This document shows, piece after piece, positions 28,640 to 38,916 of a stretch of DNA of 64,000 nucleotides. Position numbers and translations under genes: made by a program. Position 1 is the stretch's first letter. The number at the start of each line of letters is the position of its first letter. The DNA comes from Lysobacter enzymogenes (GTDB lineage: Bacteria > Pseudomonadota > Gammaproteobacteria > Xanthomonadales > Xanthomonadaceae), in NCBI RefSeq assembly GCF_900106525.1, contig NZ_FNOG01000001.1, forward strand, positions 572,128-636,127. The letters run 5' to 3'. A model generated the notes under the pieces. The model had not been told where the DNA came from. It ran no database searches and was given only the letters and a program-made list of their open reading frames with translations.

Positions 28640-29479
28640 ATGAGCGACCTGCCGATCGTGGTCGTCCCGGTCGGCGTCGACGACGACGCCCTCGACGCTT
28701 GCCTGGCCGCACTCGACGCCTGCACCCCGCCCGGCGCGCGGGTGTGGCTGGCCGACGACGCCCAGTCCGGCCCGCGCGGCTACGCCATCGTCGAGCGCTG
28801 GTTGCAAAGCACCCGCCTGCGCGCCGACTACAGCCGGCGCCAGCGCTCGGTCGGCGAGGTCGTGCACCTGGACGAAATCCTCAAGGCCTGCGGCGACGCC
28901 GACGTCGCCGTGCTCGCCGCCGACGCGGTGCCGGCGCCGGGCTGGCTCAGCCGCCTGCAGGCCAGCTTCGCCGCCGACGGCGCGATCGCCTCGGCCACGC
29001 CGTGGTGCAACGCCGGCGAGGCCGCGTCGTGGCCGCGCATCGGCGAGATCGACCCGATTCCCGACGTCGGCGACGCCGAGCGGCTGGCGCGCGCCCTGGC
29101 GCAGATGCCGGCCGCGCACCCGGAACTGCCGGCCGCGATCGGCCACGCCGTGCTGCTGCGCGGCGCCGCGCGCCGCCGCGCCGGCGGCCTCGACGCGGAA
29201 AGCTACGGCTCGTGGTACGCCGCATTGACCGACCTGTCGCTGCGCCTGTCCGGGCTGGGCTGGCGCAACGTGCTGTGCGATACCGCGTTCGTCGCGCGCG
29301 CCGGCGAGGGCCGGCCGCACGACGGCGACATGGACGCGCTGGCCGCGCGCTGGCCCGACTGGCACGCGCGCCTGGCCCATTTCCTCATGCAGGATCCGCT
29401 GCGCGACCTGCGCCAACGACTCGCCGACCGCCTGACCCAGGTCGGCCCACCGGACATGCAACGTGATCTCTTCCTCTGA
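28640..29479 (+). CDS. glycosyltransferase family 2-like protein
   Basis: Cytoplasmic protein of 279 residues with a GT-A-like N terminus (LPIVVVPVGVDDDALDACLA) and a DxD-like segment (DVAVLAADAVPAPGWLSRL) typical of family 2 glycosyltransferases. Similarity is weaker than for the next gene, and the N-terminal half carries most of it. The donor and acceptor cannot be told. It overlaps the next gene by 17 bp and probably forms a two-gene unit for a surface glycan; that unit is an inference from the neighbour. Confidence 0.65.
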   Translation: MSDLPIVVVPVGVDDDALDACLAALDACTPPGARVWLADDAQSGPRGYAIVERWLQSTRLRADYSRRQRSVGEVVHLDEILKACGDADVAVLAADAVPAPGWLSRLQASFAADGAIASATPWCNAGEAASWPRIGEIDPIPDVGDAERLARALAQMPAAHPELPAAIGHAVLLRGAARRRAGGLDAESYGSWYAALTDLSLRLSGLGWRNVLCDTAFVARAGEGRPHDGDMDALAARWPDWHARLAHFLMQDPLRDLRQRLADRLTQVGPPDMQRDLFL

Positions 29480-30356
29480 CCCCGCCGCGCAGGCGGCTCC
29501 CAAGGGCATGTTCAAAGCCGTGGTGGTCAGCTACCGCAGCGCCGCGACCATCGACGAATGCCTGGAGCGCCTGCGCGCCTGCGACGGCGTCGGCGCGATC
29601 CGCGTGGTCGACAACCAGTCCGACGACGGCACCCTCGACATCGTCCAGCGCCAGGCCTCGCTCGACCCGCGCCTGCGCTTCATCGCCAACCCCGACAACC
29701 CCGGCTTCTCGGTCGGCTGCAACCAGGGCGCGGCCGATCTGGAGCCGGCGCCGGACGACGACGACTGGCTGGCCTTCGTCAATCCCGACTGCATGGTCGA
29801 ACCCGACACGCTGCGGCGCCTGCACGCGCTCGGCGCGGCGCTCGGCGATTGCCTGCTCAGCGCCGACCTGGTCAACGAACAAGGCGAGCGCGACGTCGCG
29901 GTGCGCCGGCGCGACCCGGACTTCGGCGCGATGCTGGCCGGCATCTTGCGCCCGTGGGCGGCGCCGAAGATGGCGGTGGCGCCGATCGACAGTCAGCCTC
30001 TGCAGGAAGTGCAGGCCACCTCCGGCGCCTTGATGCTGATGCCGCGCGAACTGTTCGCGCGCATCGGCGGTTTCGACGAAGGCTATCGCCTGCACGCCGA
30101 AGACCTCGACCTGTGCCGGCGCGTGCGCGAAGCCGGCGGCGTGGTCGCGGTGGCCAACGGCATCCGCGTGGTCCACGTGCGCGGCGTGTCGAGCCGCTCG
30201 CGGCCGTTCTTCGTCGAATGGAACAAGCACCGCGGGCTGTGGCGCTATTTCCGCAAGTTCGAAGCGCCGCGGCGCGGCGCGCTGGTGCGCGCGGGGGTGT
30301 TCGCGGCGATCTGGCTGCGGTTTCCGATCGCGGCGTTGCGGGCGGCGTTGCGGTGA
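29463..30356 (+). CDS. glycosyltransferase family 2 (rhamnosyltransferase-like)
   Basis: GT-A glycosyltransferase of up to 297 residues. The start of the fold is KAVVVSYRSAATIDECLERL, the nucleotide-sugar site shows VVDNQSDDGT and NPDNPGFSVGCNQG, the DxD region is FVNPDC, and acceptor-side motifs are SGALMLMPRELFARIGGFDE and LHAEDLDLCRR. This set is typical of WbbL-like rhamnosyltransferases acting on LPS or other surface glycans. The GTG at 29463 overlaps the previous gene; the ATG at 29508 would give a start nearer to the fold and is an equally good choice. Confidence 0.85.
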   Translation: MISSSDPAAQAAPKGMFKAVVVSYRSAATIDECLERLRACDGVGAIRVVDNQSDDGTLDIVQRQASLDPRLRFIANPDNPGFSVGCNQGAADLEPAPDDDDWLAFVNPDCMVEPDTLRRLHALGAALGDCLLSADLVNEQGERDVAVRRRDPDFGAMLAGILRPWAAPKMAVAPIDSQPLQEVQATSGALMLMPRELFARIGGFDEGYRLHAEDLDLCRRVREAGGVVAVANGIRVVHVRGVSSRSRPFFVEWNKHRGLWRYFRKFEAPRRGALVRAGVFAAIWLRFPIAALRAALR

Positions 30357-30393
30357 GTCGGTGGCAGGCGGTGGCGCGGCGATCTTGAGACTT

Positions 30394-30457
30394 CGCGGTC
30401 GCGGCTCGCGCCGCTCCTACATGGGCTTCCTGTAGGAGCGGCGCGAGCCGCGACCGC
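30394..30457. repeat. back-to-back pair of tgtaggagcggcgc elements
   Basis: Here the two copies are arranged tail to tail: gcggtcgcggctcgcgccgc, then ctcctaca, a 9-nt spacer, then tgtaggagcggcgcgagccg with the rest of the complement. The two arms of nearly 28 bp would fold into one long hairpin. The pair lies between the convergent glycosyltransferase and metallo-hydrolase genes and may end both transcripts. Confidence 0.78.
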
Positions 30458-30512
30458 CATCTTTCCTCATGCCGCGCAAACCGCATCCAAGCGCGCCACC
30501 CAACCGCCGCGC

Positions 30513-31480
30513 TCAAACCTCCAGCAAATCCCGCCCGATCACCAACTCGCCCTTGAAATGCGGCGCCACCGCGGCGCGCCAGACCGCGTCGGTCAGCGCC
30601 GCATCGCCGCCGGGCACGAAGTGGTTGAGCACCAGCGTCTTCACTCCGGCCTCGCTCGCCACCCGCCCGACCTGCTCGGCGGTGGTGTGGCTGTCGAGCA
30701 GGTGCTGGCGCAGCCGCGCGGCTTGCGGCTCGCTCGCGATCAGCTTCTCCAGCGCCGGTAGATACATCACCTCGTGCACCAGCACATCGGCGCCGCGCGC
30801 CAGTTCGATCAGCGCCGCGCTCGGCCGGGTGTCGCCGGAAAACACCACCGAGCGGTCGGCGCTGTCGAAGCGGTAGGCGAACGCCGGCCGCAGCGGCGGA
30901 TGCTCGACCACGGCCGCGCGCACCCGCACGCGCTCGTCGCGCATCACCTCGCCGCCGGCGCGCAGCTCGTGCGCGCGGATCAGCGTGGCCGGATCGGCGC
31001 GGCCCTCGTCGGCGATGCGGGTGCGGATGTCGACATCGTTCATGCGCAGGAACTGCCGGGTCATGCGCTTGAGCGGCGGCGGGCCCCAGGTGCCGACCGG
31101 CGAGCGCAGGTCGGCGGCCCAGGCGAGCAGCAGCAGATTGCCGTAGTCGGCGTTGTGGTCGGAATGGTGATGGGTGACGAACACGCCGCGCAGCGCGCCC
31201 AGGCGCAGACCTGCCAGCGCGAGTTGGCGCGCCACGCCGTTGCCGCAATCGACCACGTAGACCGCGTCGCCGACCACCACCGCGCTGGCCGGCGCGGCGC
31301 GCAGCGCCTTGGGCGTGGCCCGCCGGCGGTGCCGAGCAGGACGATGCGGGTGCGCGCGGCCGGGTCCGCGGCGGCGAAGCCGGGCAGGGCGGCCGCGCCG
31401 AGCGCGGCCAGCCCGGCGGCGAGCGCGCGGCGGCGGGAGGGCGAGGCGGGAGCGGTGGAGTCGGCGGAGTCGGCGTTCAT
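30513..31480 (-). pseudogene. frameshifted Tat-signal metallo-beta-lactamase-fold hydrolase
   Basis: Two frames together make one protein. The N-terminal part (from the ATG at 31480) has a twin-arginine-like signal (SPSRRRALAAGLAALGAAAL) and runs into the first MBL strand TRIVLLGTAGGP. The remaining 240 or so residues are in another frame and carry the metal site THHHSDHNADYG, VVFSGDTRPS and TLVLNHFVPG. Restoring one base next to 31316 would join them through PTPKALR. Either the gene is broken or the assembly lost a base. If translated only from the internal start near 31280, the product would be cytoplasmic and lack the first beta strand. Substrate unknown. Confidence 0.78.
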
Positions 31481-31637
31481 ACCGCCTAGCCTAGCCGGCG
31501 AAGGCCGCACCGGTGACGACCGCCAGCGTGATCGCCACCGCGCTCGCCGCGTGCGTTGCGGCGTGAGGCGCGCCCTCACGGCGGCGTTCGTATAGTCGGC
31601 CGGCGCGGGCAGGGGGCCCGGCCACGGAGGGACGGCG

Positions 31638-32531
31638 ATGTCGTTGACCTTGTTGAACCGGCTGTTCGGCGGCCGCGGCTCCGAACCGGCGCAGGCCGCC
31701 TCGTTGCCGGCCGACCCGCTCGACCTGCACACCTTTGCCGAGCGCCACGCCCAGGCCTTGCGCGCGGCCTGGCCGCAGGCGCGGGTGCGGCTGAGCTTCG
31801 GCGCGCACCTGGCCGACACCCGCATCGATTGGTCGCTGGCCGACGGATTCGCCGACGCCCAGTTCGTCGGCGACGGCTACCGACGCTATCTCGCCGCGCC
31901 GGCGGCGCTGGAGCACGTGCTGGCCGAACAGGTCGCGGCCGCGCGCGAAGCGCGCCGCCGCTACGAGCGCGGCGCCGAAGCCGCGCGCGACGACGCGATC
32001 CTGCCGGTGCTCAAGACCCGCGCCTGGCACGAGCTGGCGTTGCAGCAGGCGCGCTCGATCGGCGGCGGCGCGCGCAGCGCGTTCGTAATCGAACCGCTGG
32101 CCGGCGACCTGGTGCTGACCTATGCCGAGGACCGGCCCGAGTCGATGGACTACCTGTCGCCGGCCGAAGCCGAACGCCGCGGCCTCGACCGCGAAGCCTT
32201 GCGCGCCTGCGCGCTGCGCAACCTGCGCCGGTTCCTGCCGGAGCTGGAAGTGCAGGGCGAAGACGGCTTGTACGCCGCGCGCCTGGACCGCAACTACGAC
32301 GCCAGCATGGCGCTGTTGTTCGAGCACTGGCGCGAGCGCGCGCCGGTGCGCGGCGAGGCGGTGTTCGCGATCGCCGCGCGCGACGAGCTGTTGCTGTGCG
32401 GCAGCGACGACCGCCCGGCGTTGCGCGCGCTGCGCACGGTGGCGCAGGAGATCGCGCGCGATTCGGCCTACGGTTTGTCTGCGCAGTTGTTCGTGCAGCG
32501 CGACGGCGCCCTGCACGCGTTCGAAGGCTGA
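31638..32531 (+). CDS. DUF1444 (YtpQ-like) protein, first copy
   Basis: Soluble protein of 297 residues with the DUF1444 signature: ILPVLKTRAWHELALQQ, PLAGDLVLTYAEDRPESMDY, LRNLRRFLPELEVQG, ARLDRNYDASMALL and the C-terminal SAYGLSAQLFVQRDGALHAF. No enzymatic function is known for the family. It begins MSLTLLNRLFGG and has no signal peptide. A close paralogue follows after 85 bp, so the pair arose by tandem duplication. Confidence 0.85.
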   Translation: MSLTLLNRLFGGRGSEPAQAASLPADPLDLHTFAERHAQALRAAWPQARVRLSFGAHLADTRIDWSLADGFADAQFVGDGYRRYLAAPAALEHVLAEQVAAAREARRRYERGAEAARDDAILPVLKTRAWHELALQQARSIGGGARSAFVIEPLAGDLVLTYAEDRPESMDYLSPAEAERRGLDREALRACALRNLRRFLPELEVQGEDGLYAARLDRNYDASMALLFEHWRERAPVRGEAVFAIAARDELLLCGSDDRPALRALRTVAQEIARDSAYGLSAQLFVQRDGALHAFEG

Positions 32532-32616
32532 ACCGGGCGGGCGCCGCGGCGCGGCGATGACGCGCTGCGATACGGCGGTATAGTCGGCCCACCGCAATGA
32601 CCACAAGGAACCGGTC

Positions 32617-33495
32617 GTGTCTTTTCTGAGCAAGCTGTTCGGCCGCAAACCGGCCACGCCCTCCGCGGCAACTCCCGCCCTCCTCGACTTGCCGGCCTTC
32701 GCCCAGCGCTTCGCCGGCGAACTGCGCGACGCCTTTCCCGACGCGCACATCCGCATCGTCCCCGGCGCGCAGAACGAGGCGCGCATCGATGTGTCGCTGC
32801 CCGGCGAAATCCAGGCCGGGCTGCAACTGGGCAATGCTTACCAGCGTTATCTGAGCGAGCCGCAGGCGCTCGAGGCGGTGCTCGCCGACCAGATGGCCTC
32901 GGTGCGCGAGATGCAGCGCCGGTTGTCGGCCGAGGACGAAGACGACGAAGCGGGCGTGGTGCTGCCGGTCATCAAGACCCGCGACTGGCACGACACCGCG
33001 ATGAATCAGCTGCGCGCCTCGCAGCCGGACATGGACGCCGCGCCGTTCGTGGTCGAGCCGCTGGCGGGCGATCTGATCGTCACCTACGTGCTCGACACGC
33101 CGGCTTCGATGAGTTTTCTTTCGCCGCACGAAGCCGAACAGCGCGAGTTGCGCGGCGACGCGTTGCGCGCGCACGCGCTGGAGAATCTGGCCCGCTCGCT
33201 GCCGCAGTTGGAGCTCAAGGGCGGCGGCGGCCGTTACGCCGCGCGGCTGGACCGCAACTACGACGCGGGCATGGCGCTGCTGTTCGAGCGTTGGCGCGAT
33301 CGCATCGAGCTGCGCGGCGAGCCGGTGTTCGCCATCGCCGCGCGCGACGAGCTGATGGTGTGCGGCAGCGAGGACGGCGAGAGCGTGGCCGCGCTGCGCG
33401 AGATCGCGCAGGAGATCGCGCGCAGCTCGCCGTATGGCTTGTCGTCCGGCCTGTTCGTTTGGCGCGACGGCGGCCTGCGCGCGTTCGAAGGCTGA
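32617..33495 (+). CDS. DUF1444 (YtpQ-like) protein, second copy
   Basis: Paralogue of the preceding gene, 292 residues from a GTG start (SFLSKLFGRKP). The shared blocks are in the same order: VLPVIKTRDWHDTAMNQL, EPLAGDLIVTYVLDTPASM, LDRNYDAGMALLFERWRD and PYGLSSGLFVWRDGGLRAF. It differs by an acidic stretch EDEDDEAG near residue 108. It is closer to the family consensus than the first copy, so this may be the ancestral one. Confidence 0.85.
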   Translation: MSFLSKLFGRKPATPSAATPALLDLPAFAQRFAGELRDAFPDAHIRIVPGAQNEARIDVSLPGEIQAGLQLGNAYQRYLSEPQALEAVLADQMASVREMQRRLSAEDEDDEAGVVLPVIKTRDWHDTAMNQLRASQPDMDAAPFVVEPLAGDLIVTYVLDTPASMSFLSPHEAEQRELRGDALRAHALENLARSLPQLELKGGGGRYAARLDRNYDAGMALLFERWRDRIELRGEPVFAIAARDELMVCGSEDGESVAALREIAQEIARSSPYGLSSGLFVWRDGGLRAFEG

Positions 33496-33536
33496 AGGCC
33501 GTACGCGCCGAAGCGGCCTGCGGGCCGCTGCGGCGG

Positions 33537-33791
33537 TTAAGCCGCCGCTTCGCTCAAGGCTTGTTCGAGCTCAGCCAATTCCTGCCGCGAGAACGCGTCC
33601 ACGGCGTCGACCTGCGCGCCGTAGGCGAGATCGAACTTGACGTTGAAGCGGCGGCCGCCGCTGCGGCACAGGAACACATCCGCTTCGGGCATCATCCCGC
33701 GGTGCAGGAACTCGATCCGGCCGCGTCGGTGCAGCGCGGCTACCGCGGTCTCTAGTTGCGCGAGGTCCAATTCGTGCAGTTTCGCCGCCAT
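33537..33791 (-). CDS. small hypothetical protein
   Basis: I do not recognise this 84-residue protein. It has an N-terminal helix (AAKLHELDLAQLETAVAALH), a two-stranded part (ADVFLCRSGGRRFNVKFDL) and a C-terminal acidic helix (SRQELAELEQALSEAAA). No signal peptide or membrane segment. It lies 13 bp downstream of pyrF on the same strand and convergent with the DUF1444 genes, so it may be co-transcribed with pyrF. Confidence 0.6.
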   Translation of the reverse strand: MAAKLHELDLAQLETAVAALHRRGRIEFLHRGMMPEADVFLCRSGGRRFNVKFDLAYGAQVDAVDAFSRQELAELEQALSEAAA

Positions 33792-33804
33792 CGGCGCCGC
33801 GGCC

Positions 33805-34617
33805 TCAGCGGTAGCGGTTGATGTCGTCGCGCAGCGCGCGCGCCGCGGCGGCCGCGGCTTCGGCGTAATCGTCGCCGCTGGAGGCGTACAGGATCGCGCG
33901 CGAGCTGTTGATCATCAGGCCGGTGCCGTCGGCGCTCTTGGCGTTGCTGACCACCGCCTGCGCATCGCCGCCCTGGGCGCCGACGCCGGGCACCAGCAGC
34001 GGCAGCTCGCCGACGATGGCGCGCACTTCGCGCAACTGTTCCGGCCAGGTCGCGCCGACCACCAGCGCGCAGTTGCCGTGGCCGTTCCATTCGTTCGCGA
34101 CTTTCTCGGCCACGCGCTGATACAGCGGGCGGCCGCCGACATCGAGATCCTGCAGGTCGCCGGCGCCCGGATTGGAGGTGCGGCACAGCACCACCACGCC
34201 GCGCTCGGCGCGGTCGAGGAAGGGCTGGGCGGAGTCGCGGCCCATGTACGGGTTCACCGTCACCGCGTCGGCGCGGTAGCGGTCGAAGGCTTCGCTGACG
34301 TAGTGCTGGGCGGTGCTGCCGATGTCGCCGCGCTTGCTGTCCAGGATCACCGGCACCTCGGGATAGCGCGCGTGGATGTGGGCGATCAGCCGGGTCAGCG
34401 CGTCTTCGGCGCCCAGCGCGGCGAAGTGGGCGATCTGCGGCTTGAACGCGCAGGCGAACTCGGCGGTGGCGTCGACGATGTCGCGGTTGAAGGCGAACAC
34501 GGCGTCGGCGTCGGCGGCGAACCTGGCCGGGAAGCGGGCCGGCTCGGGGTCCAGGCCCACGCAGACCAGGGTGTCGGCCTGTTGCCAGCGGCGGCGCAAT
34601 GCCTGCATGAAGCTCAT
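33805..34617 (-). CDS. pyrF: orotidine 5'-phosphate decarboxylase
   Basis: Final enzyme of UMP synthesis, converting OMP to UMP. The 270-residue protein is of the longer subfamily (TIGR02127 type), with FNRDIVDATAEFACAFKPQI, the catalytic LDSKRGDIGSTAQHY segment and the phosphate-binding LLVPGVGAQGGDAQ and SSRAILYA segments. The ATG at 34617 is close to a ggaat-type upstream sequence. The gene ends 13 bp before the small hypothetical gene. Confidence 0.95.
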   Translation of the reverse strand: MSFMQALRRRWQQADTLVCVGLDPEPARFPARFAADADAVFAFNRDIVDATAEFACAFKPQIAHFAALGAEDALTRLIAHIHARYPEVPVILDSKRGDIGSTAQHYVSEAFDRYRADAVTVNPYMGRDSAQPFLDRAERGVVVLCRTSNPGAGDLQDLDVGGRPLYQRVAEKVANEWNGHGNCALVVGATWPEQLREVRAIVGELPLLVPGVGAQGGDAQAVVSNAKSADGTGLMINSSRAILYASSGDDYAEAAAAAARALRDDINRYR

Positions 34618-34668
34618 GGGGAATTCCTTCGTGGTGCGGTGATGAGGTTGGTAGGTGCTATCCCCACC

Positions 34669-34985
34669 CCGTCATTCCGGCGAAAGCCGGAATCCATTTT
34701 GATTTTGCTCTTGGTTTTTTGGCGCGCGGGAGAGCAAGAGCAAAATGGATTCCGGCTTTCGCCGGAATGACGGCGTGGAGGTTTGTAGCTTCGGAGTGCG
34801 GCGGCGGGGCTACGCAGCTTCGGTTGGATTCCGGCTTTCGCCGGAATGACGGCGTGGAGGTTTGTAGCTTCGGAGTGCAGCGGCTGGGCTGCGTAGCTTC
34901 GGTTGGATTCCGGCTTTCGCCGGAATGACGCCATGGAGGTTTTGCAATTTCGTAAGCGCTGCGGCGGAGCTTCGTGGCTTGGTTA
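34669..34985. repeat. inverted plus tandem 79-bp repeat array
   Basis: A perfect 32-bp inverted repeat (34669-34700 against 34742-34773) has arms that contain the palindrome attccggcgaaagccggaat. From 34746 the right arm continues as a tandem array of 79-bp units (34746-34824, 34825-34903, and a decayed third from 34904). Each unit begins tggattccggctttcgccgg. The third copy runs up to the map stop codon. It fills the gap between pyrF and map. Confidence 0.85.
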
Positions 34986-35720
34986 CGTCACCACGATCGG
35001 CTCGCCCGAGGTCACCACCACCGTATGCTCGAACTGCGCCGCGAAGCCGCGTCGGCAGATCATCGCCCAGCCGTCCGCGCCCTCGTCGGTGTGGGTGCAG
35101 TGGGTGGCCAGGAATGGTTCGATGGTGATCACCATGCCCTCGTGCAGGCGGCGGGTGTCGCGCGGGTCGTAATAGCCGGGAATGTTGCCGGGCGCCTCGT
35201 GCAGGGCGCGGCCGACGCCGTGGCTGCCGAGATTGCGGATCACCCGCAGGCCGTGGCGCGCGGCCACGCTTTCGACGGTGCGGCCGATGCTGTTGATGAG
35301 GTTGCCGGCGCGCAACTGGGCGATGGCGGCGTCGCGCGCCTGCAGCGTCGCGTCGAGCAGCTTGCGCTGGGTCGGGTTGGGCGCGCCGACCACGAAGCTG
35401 CCGCCGGTGTCGGCGAAATAGCCGTCGAGCTCGGCCGACACATCGATGTTGACCAGGTCGCCTTCGCGCAGCACGGTGCCGTCGGGAATGCCGTGGGCGG
35501 CGACCTCGTTGATGCTGATGCAGGTCGCGCCGGGGAAATCGTAGGTCAGCTGCGGCGCCGAGCGCGCGCCGGCTTCGCGCAGCATCGCCGCGCCGATCGC
35601 GTCGAGCTCGCGCGAGACCGCGCCGGGCACCGCCGCCTCGCGCATCGTGGTCAGGATCGAAGACACCAGGGCGCCGGCGCGGCGCAGGCCTTCGAGTTCG
35701 AATGCGTGCATCAGGGTCAT
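34983..35720 (-). CDS. map: type I methionine aminopeptidase
   Basis: Removes the initiator methionine from new proteins using a two-metal centre. The 245-residue protein has all the ligands: two Asp in VNIDVSAELDGYFADTGG, His in GSHGVGRALHEAPG, Glu in GMVITIEPFLA and Glu in FEHTVVVT. The substrate loop AAHGIPDG is also present. It is not next to rpsB, where the housekeeping map often lies, so it may be a second copy. Its stop codon borders the decayed end of the 79-bp repeat array. Confidence 0.92.
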   Translation of the reverse strand: MTLMHAFELEGLRRAGALVSSILTTMREAAVPGAVSRELDAIGAAMLREAGARSAPQLTYDFPGATCISINEVAAHGIPDGTVLREGDLVNIDVSAELDGYFADTGGSFVVGAPNPTQRKLLDATLQARDAAIAQLRAGNLINSIGRTVESVAARHGLRVIRNLGSHGVGRALHEAPGNIPGYYDPRDTRRLHEGMVITIEPFLATHCTHTDEGADGWAMICRRGFAAQFEHTVVVTSGEPIVVT

Positions 35721-35818
35721 GGCGAATCCTCGGGGGCGGACGGGGGCAGGGTAACGCCGCTGCCGGTGGATAGCGAAACTACGGTCTTGCGGGAGAAGCT
35801 GGCCTACCGCAGGGGTCC

Positions 35819-35909
35819 GCTTGTGGGAGGGACTTTAGTCCCGACGCTGTCGTCTCAGTTCGCGGCGACCTGGAACGAAAGCCTCGGGACTGAAGCCCCT
35901 CCCACAAGC
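35819..35909. repeat. 91-bp hairpin element, copy A
   Basis: Ends are gcttgtgggaggg and ccctcccacaagc, an inverted repeat with inner arms tttagtcccga and tcgggactga. The centre contains ctcagttcgc and cctggaacgaaagc, which match copies B (37886-37980) and C (47379-47465) in order and spacing. This shows that whole elements, not just the tips, are related. It occupies the 316-bp gap between map and ettA, where no gene is seen. Confidence 0.8.
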
Positions 35910-36036
35910 AAACCGCGCCCACGAACATCCCGGTTGCGTACACGACGACGGGACCGTCGCCGGTCCCGTCGCATGCATCCTGCCGTGGCGGAACCGCGGT
36001 CCGGCTGCGCCCGCGCGAGGCGGGCGCAGCCTGGAA

Positions 36037-37698
<1,662 letters not shown>

Positions 37699-37885
37699 GC
37701 GGACTCCGAAGCAGAGGCGCGCCTGGCCGGGCCCGGAAGGGGCCGCGGGGCAGGGCGGGGGGCGTTGCGAACAGCCGATTATCCCGCAGCCGGGGGGCGG
37801 GTTCCAGCGGACGGGTGGGCGCAGGAGGCGAATTCGGGGATGAATCCGGGCGAACGACCCCCGCAGCGCCGGGCGGGAGGGAGCC

Positions 37886-37980
37886 GCTGTTGTGGGAAGG
37901 CCTTCAGGCCCGAGGCCTTTCGCTCAGATCGCCGAGACCTGAGACAAAAGCATCGGGCCTGAAGGCCCTCCCACAACAGC
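37886..37980. repeat. 91-bp hairpin element, copy B
   Basis: gctgttgtggga pairs with tcccacaacagc except for one position, and the inner arms are ggccttcaggcccga and tcgggcctgaaggcc. The centre (ctcagatcgccgagacctga, then gacaaaagca) is close to copy C. It lies between ettA and lpxO, in a 300-bp gap without genes, just past the 3' end of lpxO. Confidence 0.85.
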
Positions 37981-37998
37981 CGGCTCCCCGGCGGGGCC

Positions 37999-38916
37999 TT
38001 ACAGCCAGACGATCAGCGCGATCACCGCCGCCACGGCGGCGTACTTGAAGAAGTAGTACGTGCCCTTGCTGCGTTCCTTCAGCGCCTTGGACTTGAGCCG
38101 CAGCGCGTAGAAGTACTTGAAGATCTTGTTGATCGCGCCGGTCTTGTCGCCTTCGCTGTTGGGCGAGGCGCCGGCGGCGATCAGGCGCTTGGCGATGAAG
38201 CGGTTGAGCCCGCGCGCCCAGGCGAAGCGCATCGGCCGCTCGATGTCGCAGAACAGGATGATGCGGTTGTGCTGCGAACCGTTCTGCGCCCAGTGGATGT
38301 AGGTCTCGTCGAACATGGTCCATTCGCCGTCGCGCCAGCTGTAGCGCTGGCCGTCCACGTCGATGAAGCAGGCGTCGTCGTTGGGCGTTTCCAGGCCCAG
38401 ATGCAGGCGCAAGGAGCCCGCGTAAGGGTCGCGGTGCGGGCGCAGCTCGCTGCCCGGCGGCAATTCGGTGAACATCGCCGCCTTGACGCTGGGCACCTCG
38501 CGCAGCAACTGGGTGGTGACCGGGCACAGCTCGGCCGCCGAGGGATGGGCCTCGTCGTACCACTTCAGGTAGAAGCGCTTCCAGCCGCGGCGGAAGAACG
38601 AGTTGAAGCCGACGTCGTTGTATTGGTCGGCGGCCTTGATCTGCTGCATCTCGCGCAGGTGCAGGGCCTCGGCCCGCACTTCCTGCCAGCGCGCGCGCAG
38701 CGGCGCAAGTTCCGGGAAATGCTGCTCCGGGGTCAGGAACGGCGTGGTCGGCACCCGCGAGCAGGCGTACATCAGCACGTTGATGGGGGCCATGAACGTG
38801 GAGTGGTCCAGCAGCTGCCGGCCCAGGCGATGGCGCACCCGGCCGCGGAAATGCACGTAGACGGCGGCGGCCAGGAACAGGAAAACGAAGACCCATTTCA
38901 CGGTCGGGGCATCCAA
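37999..38916 (-). CDS. lpxO: lipid A 2-hydroxylase (aspartyl/asparaginyl hydroxylase family)
   Basis: Membrane-anchored Fe(II)/2-oxoglutarate dioxygenase of 305 residues. LpxO hydroxylates a secondary acyl chain of lipid A at the inner membrane. The N-terminal helix ([18 protein letters not shown]) and a C-terminal helix anchor the protein. The iron site is formed by [18 protein letters not shown] (His and Asp) and the distal His in [12 protein letters not shown]; the 2-oxoglutarate Arg is in the final strand. Other members of this family hydroxylate peptides, so the lipid A substrate is inferred from the membrane segments and the overall pattern. Confidence 0.85.
   Translation of the reverse strand: MDAPTVKWVFVFLFLAAAVYVHFRGRVRHRLGRQLLDHSTFMAPINVLMYACSRVPTTPFLTPEQHFPELAPLRARWQEVRAEALHLREMQQIKAADQYNDVGFNSFFRRGWKRFYLKWYDEAHPSAAELCPVTTQLLREVPSVKAAMFTELPPGSELRPHRDPYAGSLRLHLGLETPNDDACFIDVDGQRYSWRDGEWTMFDETYIHWAQNGSQHNRIILFCDIERPMRFAWARGLNRFIAKRLIAAGASPNSEGDKTGAINKIFKYFYALRLKSKALKERSKGTYYFFKYAAVAAVIALIVWL

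Noticed and set aside
34746-34985. CRISPR array
   Set aside because: The 79-bp units are contiguous tandem repeats with a palindrome, without unique spacers, and no cas genes are near.
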